Shown here: piece after piece, positions 58,170 to 64,000 of the stretch
Layout of the letters: each line of letters opens with the position of its first letter
How positions within the stretch are numbered: the first letter of the stretch is position 1
NCBI GenBank assembly: GCA_033439255.1
Contig: CM065881.1
Span: 496,001-560,000 of the forward strand
DNA: 64,000 nt
Direction of reading: 5' to 3'
Origin: Hericium rajendrae
Taxonomy: Eukaryota > Basidiomycota > Agaricomycetes > Russulales > Hericiaceae
Notes under the pieces: model-generated
The model's input: only the letters and a program-made list of their open reading frames with translations
What the model was told of the DNA's origin: nothing
Databases searched by the model: none
Position numbers and translations under genes: made by a program

Positions 58170-59701
58170 ATGTCATCAACGAAACGCCCACACACACCGC
58201 CCTCGACCTCGTCGCCGTATCCGACCTCGCCGACGCCAAAAGCAGCCCGCATCGCGCTGGCATCGGGCCCACCGCTGTACTGCACGCTCCCCCCGACGTG
58301 CCACCCGCCTGCGAACAAGCCCACAGCACTCGCGGGCACGCGCGATCTCGAGGCCCACTACGCAAAGTACCACGCGCACGTCTGCGAGGTGCAGGGCTGC
58401 CGGTGTGTGTTCCCCGATGCGCGCCTGCTCGAGCTGGTGAGTGCGTTTCGCTTTGTCCTGGTTGCTTGTGGACTGTAGCTACGTTGGATGCTGGGCAGCG
58501 CTATGCACTACAAGGCCTGCTGCGGAGTATACACAGCCATTCGCGCATCGAACGCGGATACCCCGATGCTTCTTTGGCGCTCTGGGCGCTATACTGCACT
58601 TGCGCAGCATCCCGTCTTCCAATCGCGCGTGTCTTTGTGATTGAATCTCAGCACGTTGATCAAGAGAGTTATTGCAATGGCTTTTAGCTAGTCTACTGCT
58701 GTACTGTCATTCAGTACGGGCGCGCATTCAAGGCACGCTTGCATCTGTTTGCATGGTCTGGCAAAGGCTCAATCATACTCCCAAATTCTTGAGCCCATAA
58801 CAAGTCTTCACGGCTTTCGCATCATAATGCTACGATCCCACACAAAGTGGTCCATGCTGACTGCTTCCCACCCAGCACCTTACAGAATGCCACGACCCCC
58901 TCGCCGCCCTGCGCCAAGAGCGCGGCGAAAAAATCGTGAGTCTCCGCCTCTCCCCACTTCCCCCCTCTTATCTCTCTGCAGTTCGCGTGCCACCTCGCGT
59001 CATGCCCGCGCCTCTTCGCGAGCCCGAAGACGCGCCGGCTGCACCTGATCCAAGCACACGGCTTTCCGAAACAGTACTTCTTCGCGGTAACGAACAAAGG
59101 CGTCGGCGGCCTGCTAAGGAAGTGGGGCGATGGCGTGAGCTTGGTGCGCGGGGAGTGGAAGGCGCGGGAGGGACAGGGCGAGAACGGGGATGAATCGGAT
59201 GAGGACGCTGAGGAGGAAGAGGAAGATCACAGAGTGGGACGGAAGGAGGCGAGTACAGATGTGACGGAGCGCGAGAAGGAGAGCACGAAGGATGCGGACA
59301 GTGCGCTCGACGCGCTTGCGGGCTCGATGTCGTCCCTCAGCCTCGTCCCCTCGTCCGTCCGCTTCGGGCGCGGCGGCCGGGGCGCAGGCTTCGCGGGCGC
59401 GCGACACACGCACGGGACGGGCGCGAACGCGGATCGGGCGGACGATCGTGATGCGATGCCGGTTTCTCCGCCCGCGAATGGGGCGACCCCTCAGAATGGA
59501 TTTGGGACTGCGAAGCGCGGGTACCCTGCGAACGGGAATGGTGGTGGGAGGGCACGCGGTCGGGGGCGCGGGGGGTTCGTGCCCCCGCCGCCGCGCGGTG
59601 GATGGCTAGCGGGACACGCGGCGGGCGGGCGCGGGTTCGTGCCGAGGGGCGGGTTTCGAGGGGGCGCTGTGCGGGGCTTTGGCAGAGGGCGGGGCGCATA
59701 G
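58170..59701 (+). CDS. C2H2 zinc-finger protein, ZNF511-like, with RGG tail
   Basis: Exons 58170-58436, 58876-58935 and 58982-59701 give 348 residues. The Cys/His pattern YCTLPPTCHPP, LEAHYAKYHAHVCEVQGC, LLELHLTECHDPL, IFACHLASCPRLF and RRLHLIQAHGFPKQYFF is that of the ZNF511 family of small conserved zinc-finger proteins, whose role is poorly known. After the fingers come an acidic stretch (EDAEEEEEDH) and a Gly/Arg-rich C-terminus (GGGRARGRGRGGF, RGGFRGGAVRGFGRGRGA) typical of RNA-binding proteins. The first intron is 439 bp, far longer than others here, with GTGAGT and CCCAG ends. The RGG tail may be a fungal addition. Confidence 0.82.
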
Positions 59702-60507
59702 TGAGGGTTGAGTCGGGCATATCTTGTAATGCTGGAAGGTAGTGTGGGCGGTTGTGGTGATACAAGGCGAAGGCAGAGGTGTATCTAGCAGACTTTGGGG
59801 CAGGTGAGCTATGTGTAAGAGTTCAGATTGGAAGGGTGTCGGATGGAACTTGATGTCGAGGATGTGGCCCGGGGGAAACGCTGTAACTGACGGCGATACG
59901 TGTTTACTGATGGAATTTGTTGGATGCTTTGGATGCTTGCTCGTACAGTAGTTGATCACGCATATATGGTGTCTTTGATGATGCATCGCTGCCGGAAGGG
60001 TGGCAAGTCTCAGTATAATAATAAAGTCTCCTGCCACGACCAAGTCCTGAGTCTCAGTGTCTCCTGCCACGACCGCGTTTCGTTGCCACGTGATCGCGAC
60101 GTTCTCTCGCTCCCTCAGCGTCATAGTCTGTCAAGTTGAAGCTGCACCCACCTGCACCCACCTACACCCACTCGACTTCCAAGCACCAAACATCTGGAGC
60201 TTTGAAGGCCGAGTCTCACTTGTCTGGCTTACACGCACTGGTTAGTCTAAACTTCTCTCTTTGCGTGGTTGAGTAACATGTCCTTATGGCCACGAAATAA
60301 CTTCAGGCAGAGCCAGCGTCCTCAAGCTGCGAAGCGTCATTGCATAGAACATTCCTGACGGTGTATCCAAAGGCGTGTATTTGGCAATTGCGTTGCAGAA
60401 ACGGAGTAGGTAAGTTTCCGCTTTCACGCATGCAAACGTAGTCATCGTTACTCAAAAATTGACGGACGATTGAAGTCGAGCTTTACCCGGTATCAAACAC
60501 TACGACG
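59702..60507. other. Intergenic, minor repeats only
   Basis: No gene is seen. GTCTCCTGCCACGACC occurs twice (about 60027 and 60058), and a short (T/C)(G/A)CACCCACC tandem lies near 60143-60170. Confidence 0.5.
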
Positions 60508-62232
60508 ATGTCCGGTATGGATTCAGGGAACCGTACAATGTCGCCATCCGGTTCTCCCCAATCTTCTAGCCCAGACCTCAGACAGGAGGCGAAACCTTCA
60601 AGTGCTGTAGAACTGGAGCTTCAGGCCCTTTTCGAAGAGCTGTCTACGGCGACCTCCGTCGTAAATGCCATCAAATCTCGCATCAACCTAATTGCCCCTG
60701 TCTCTCATCTCTCTCCAGAACTCCTGGCTCGCATATTCCTCATTCTTCACGATATTCAATCTATCTCTATAATGCCCCGGGAACGGAACCCCGATCGTCC
60801 GATCTTCGAATATCTGGGCTGGATCGTCGTTACCCAAGTTTGCAGCAGATGGCGACGTGCCGCCATTGATTGCCCTGCTCTCTGGACAACAGTCACGTTT
60901 AACCGCGGGAGCCGCTGGGCCGACCAAATGCTGTTAGGCTCGAAGCAGGCACCGGTGGAAATCTCAATTTGTCAGAACAATTGCGACTGGGATCGCAAGG
61001 CCATGATACATGACGCGAAGCGCATCGCTCACCATATTCCTCATACGAGCCTCGATATTTCATTCACCAAGGCGGGAAGCGTCCTGGACAATTTCTCGCC
61101 GGAACTCCTTCGACCTGCGCCAATTTTACGCAAATTGTCTCTGGCTTATGTATGTGGATTGCAAGAAGATAGAGGCGATGTCTACATTGCTCCAGCGGAG
61201 CTCTTTGCGAATGACACCCCTTGCCTACGCGAGGTGTCTTTGCACAACGTCTTTATCCCATGGTCATCTACCCTATTTAAGGGTCTCCGTTTCTTGCGGA
61301 TATGGCTCCCGAGCGGCCTTCGCTCGTCACCACAAGCTGGTCAATACGCGCAATTTGTGCCTGCGCTGACCGAGTTCATTGACACCCTCGACAACATGCC
61401 TGCGCTGCAAGCGCTTGATGTTACCGGGGCTTTGCCATCGTTTTCTGCAGCAAATGTACCGCTTTTTACGATGGACCGCAAGGTGTCACTGCCTCAACTG
61501 CGGAACCTGCAGTTTGACGGAGCGATCCTGGATGTTGCCCTCACACTGAGCCTGCTCGCTGTTCCATCGGAATTCAATTTCAGTCTGTGTTGCACATCCT
61601 GCGACGACCCCATACACACGATGAACCTTTTCCGCATCGTTTCGAGCCAGCTGGGTACCACGAATCCCATCGTGGCCTACGGTCTCAGCCTCACCGCCTC
61701 GGGCTTCGAAATCTGGGACAACAAGTCACGCCTCTATTTTGTTTTTGAATTCGACCCATTTATCAATGGAGGTGATACGATGCAGCAGTTCTTCGCGGCC
61801 CTTCCGCAAATCGAAGTCTCGAACATCGAGGTACTAAATATCTCGCTGAACTCCAGCGCGTGGCAGCGCGCGTTGAAGAAGCCCAATGTTGCTGCCGTCC
61901 ACACGTTGATCTTCGAAAGATCGCTCGATCCTCTCAATGATGTCTATACGCTTCTGTGCCCCTTCGCAGGCATCATTGCAGGTTCCGCGGCCGCCGAGGG
62001 ACCTATTCTGCCGAGCCTCCGCACTCTGAAGTTCATCGAACTTCATGCTCAGCAGATGCTGCCAGTCCAGAGATCCGCTTTTCTGGAAGCACTCGAGTCG
62101 CGCAGGACATTCGGACTGCCGCTGGAGAAAGTGGTCTTGGAGCAGTGTTCACCTCTGGATGGAGAGTGGATTGACGAGCTGAAGAGGATCATACCGAGGG
62201 TAATTGTGGACGGGAGTACTCTTAACGAATGA
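60508..62232 (+). CDS. F-box protein (Agaricomycete expanded family)
   Basis: 574 residues without intron. After a Ser-rich start, an N-terminal helix (VELELQALFEELSTATSVVN) leads to the F-box (APVSHLSPELLARIFLILHD), then LGWIVVTQVCSRWRRAAIDC and PALWTTVTF. The C-terminal 400 residues carry leucine-rich-like repeats (LRKLSLAYV, LREVSLHNVFIPW, LQALDVTGALP). It is a clear paralogue of 52382-54115 with the same spacing of motifs. It is inferred to be an SCF adaptor with unknown substrate. The ATG at 60508 is followed by a second at 60517. Confidence 0.85.
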   Translation: MSGMDSGNRTMSPSGSPQSSSPDLRQEAKPSSAVELELQALFEELSTATSVVNAIKSRINLIAPVSHLSPELLARIFLILHDIQSISIMPRERNPDRPIFEYLGWIVVTQVCSRWRRAAIDCPALWTTVTFNRGSRWADQMLLGSKQAPVEISICQNNCDWDRKAMIHDAKRIAHHIPHTSLDISFTKAGSVLDNFSPELLRPAPILRKLSLAYVCGLQEDRGDVYIAPAELFANDTPCLREVSLHNVFIPWSSTLFKGLRFLRIWLPSGLRSSPQAGQYAQFVPALTEFIDTLDNMPALQALDVTGALPSFSAANVPLFTMDRKVSLPQLRNLQFDGAILDVALTLSLLAVPSEFNFSLCCTSCDDPIHTMNLFRIVSSQLGTTNPIVAYGLSLTASGFEIWDNKSRLYFVFEFDPFINGGDTMQQFFAALPQIEVSNIEVLNISLNSSAWQRALKKPNVAAVHTLIFERSLDPLNDVYTLLCPFAGIIAGSAAAEGPILPSLRTLKFIELHAQQMLPVQRSAFLEALESRRTFGLPLEKVVLEQCSPLDGEWIDELKRIIPRVIVDGSTLNE

Positions 62233-62569
62233 CCACACAGTCCGTGTTATTATGGTGAACAGGAACGGCGATATGGCTAATTTCAGATGGGTTCTGGTTC
62301 CCATTCAGAGGACGCGCGCACACCGAAGACGCATGCCTGCACCCGGTGATAACACGGTGCTTGTTGTCGTTTACATCTAGGGCATAGGGATGTAAGCAAC
62401 GACTTTGACTTCTGTACACATACGAGATTTATATTGACGACCTATACGTCTCCGAGCTCCCAATACCGGCTGATGATAGGCGAGTCGAGAACCAAACCCG
62501 TATGTCCTCTCGCGGTTTCCGTCATGCACATCTGACAATGGTAGCTTCTCATCGCAGTGAAGAGTTGGC
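62233..62569. other. Intergenic, no gene seen
   Basis: Short spacer downstream of the F-box gene with no supported feature. Confidence 0.45.
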
Positions 62570-63005
62570 TCCATGGTGGGACTTGCCTACACACGCATCA
62601 GGTATGAGTCGGAACTCCGGCTCGACCCTTCTGACGACGATTGGCTGGTCGCGGGGCTCGCGAACCTTCACATCCATTTTTTCAGCGCGTAGACGGCGCT
62701 GATCGCACGCACGCTCGTCGGGCATATGCTGAGCATGTGGGTGGTGACTCTCTTCAGCTGTGGCGGGGCGTGGCGCTACAAGGTGGGCGACGGCACTGAC
62801 ACGGGTGTGGATGGGACTGCCATTGGAGATCCGGGACCAGAGCTATGAGATACGCTCGAAGGTGTCCTGCAGGACAAATGCATGCCGTTAGGTTCGGGTC
62901 TGCTAGATTCACAAGATCTCAGCGGCTTCAAGTCGTCCACCATGCGCACCGTGCTTGGGCTCGACATGCCGCGGCGCTACGCGCAAGCGCCTCTTGCATC
63001 TCCTT
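62570..63005 (+). pseudogene. Decayed fragment of the Cdc4-like WD40 gene
   Basis: The plus strand matches, with many changes, stops and small indels, the part of the Cdc4-like gene from HGGTCLRTHRV through RTLVGHELGVWAVNL to MRTALGLDMPRRYA. Here one reads HGGTCLHTHQ, ARTLVGHMLSMWVVTL and MRTVLGLDMPRRYAQ. The matching part of the parent is one uninterrupted exon (about 55930-56384, minus strand), so the fragment cannot tell whether the copy came by DNA or RNA. It is inverted relative to the parent, about 6.5 kb away. Confidence 0.8.
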
Positions 63006-63090
63006 CTGACTTCTTGACATGCAGTATCTCCAGTCACCGTACGCCATGGTATTAGACAATCAACGATGCTTCTATGCTGACGTAGATTGC

Positions 63091-63570
63091 TATGCATCAA
63101 TTGGACTGCTTCGTGGTTGTCCAACATAGCGATGACGGACGTACAGGGCGTATCTACTATCAACCCGTATCATCTCGATTGGCGCTCACACTTTTGTTCT
63201 AGCTTTTTCCACAATTGCGTCTTATGGCCAGTCCTCTTCGTGGTCTTGTAGGACCTCGAAGCCCTCTTCTTCTTCTTGACGTCGTTTCAGGCGGGGCACG
63301 TGGGGCCTTCATAGAGCTTCGAGGAACCGCTATGCATTAACCAGACTGCTTTGTCGTCGACCAACATGACAAGGGACCTACAGGCCGTGTCAACCCGCAT
63401 CATGCCGAATGGCGCTCACCCTTTTGTTCTAGTTTTCGCTACAATTGTGTCGCATGACTAGTCCTCTCACTGATCTCGTAGGTCTCTCAGCTCTCCTTTT
63501 CTTCTTGTCATCGTCTTGGTTTCAGGTGGGACACGTAGGACCGTCATGGCGCTTCGAGGGACTCTTTATT
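63091..63570. repeat. 240-bp tandem repeat, two diverged units
   Basis: Units start TATGCATCAATTGGACTGCT (63091) and TATGCATTAACCAGACTGCT (63331). Both contain GGCGCTCAC..CTTTTGTTCTAG, CCTCTTCTTCTTCTTGACG-like and GGCACGTGGGGCC/GGACACGTAGGACC segments in the same order. No coding frame is shared. Confidence 0.75.
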
Positions 63571-63755
63571 GCCTCCAGTACTAATTGTTAGACTACTAGT
63601 CCGTCGCGACGGGCACGTTGATATAAAGCTCCCCTCTGTGCGCTTTTCAGACCATCCATATGCAGCCTGTTCTCGACAAGGTATGGGACATCGCCTCAAT
63701 CATCGAACAAGATTCAGCTCACAAAGATTTTTTAAACTCATTTCGATATTAGGAC

Positions 63756-64000
63756 ATGCTTCAGACGATGGAGTGGGAACATTCCTCAGATGAAACAGCT
63801 CACCATGCTCTCACAAGCGTGGCGACGGTCCCGCCAATTGCTCCTCGACAACCTGTCTCACGTCTTCCATGGGAAACTCTGATTCACATCTTTTTGTATC
63901 TATCCAACACTCAGCCGAACAGTCCTTGGCCGTCGGTGTCCTACATCCTTGGAAAACCGCGCCCTCGCTCTCTGAGGCTTGGTTGGATCGTCGTGACTCA
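63756..64000 (+). CDS. F-box protein, 5' part, cut by window end
   Basis: A frame open to the window end starts MLQTMEWEHSSDETAHHALT and reaches an F-box (PVSRLPWETLIHIFLYLSNT), then PRPRSLRLGWIVVT, the same motif order as in the two upstream F-box genes. It lacks their N-terminal coiled coil, so an upstream exon is possible. Confidence 0.75.
   Translation, partial: MLQTMEWEHSSDETAHHALTSVATVPPIAPRQPVSRLPWETLIHIFLYLSNTQPNSPWPSVSYILGKPRPRSLRLGWIVVT

Overview
The window looks like nuclear DNA of a mushroom-forming basidiomycete (Agaricomycetes). Genes are dense and cut by many introns of about 47-65 bp with GT(A/G)NGT donors and CTNAC branch sites. There are expanded F-box proteins and a DUF6534-type membrane protein, both typical of Agaricomycetes, and the tRNAs are eukaryotic. 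All exon joins below were read by eye; no alignment or database search was run.

Layout. 1-2.1 kb: GC-rich anonymous DNA that switches sharply to AT-rich 'TATAGC' DNA, then a tRNA-Ile(AAU). 2.2-6.2 kb: RPB7 (RNA polymerase II stalk subunit), an unresolved stretch, and a DUF6534-like membrane protein. 6.3-11.7 kb: VPS10 sorting receptor (minus). 12.1-13.7 kb: ERG24 sterol C-14 reductase (plus). 14.0-14.6 kb: cytidine deaminase (minus). 15.4-42.9 kb: a large tandem segmental duplication. 42.9-43.7 kb: three more tRNA-Ile(AAU) genes, two of them in a very recent 187-bp tandem duplication. 44-51.3 kb: elongation factor 2 flanked by two copies of an unidentified 539-residue gene, one dead and one intact. 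52-64 kb: three related F-box genes (the last cut by the window end), an SCF F-box/WD40 (Cdc4-like) gene, a ZNF511-like zinc-finger protein and a decayed fragment of the Cdc4-like gene.

The most unusual part is 15.4-42.9 kb. Squalene epoxidase (ERG1, ergosterol pathway) occurs three times in the same orientation (ERG1-a, -b, -c), separated by two diverged copies of a block of about 11 kb. Each block holds (i) a spacer from which a second transcript appears to run divergently from ERG1; (ii) long inverted arms built of about 100-bp modules around the motif AACTTGACGATGACG; (iii) a series of exon-intron modules whose 51-59 bp introns have good splice signals but whose exon lengths are not in phase, so they probably do not code; each exon carries a hairpin with an invariant GGGC-TNC-GCCC core and changing but still paired flanks; (iv) a central part with a perfect 12-bp hairpin; (v) a satellite of about 293 bp made of two half-units of about 147 bp. 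I do not recognise this block as any named element. It is the best candidate here for an undescribed system: a foldback-like element or structured spliced RNA gene amplified together with ERG1.

Pathway view: ERG1 and ERG24 both act in ergosterol synthesis, at squalene epoxidation and C-14 double-bond reduction. They lie within 2-30 kb of each other, and only ERG1 is amplified. ERG1-a and ERG1-c look intact. ERG1-b has lost the start codon used by the other two and has a different 5' flank.
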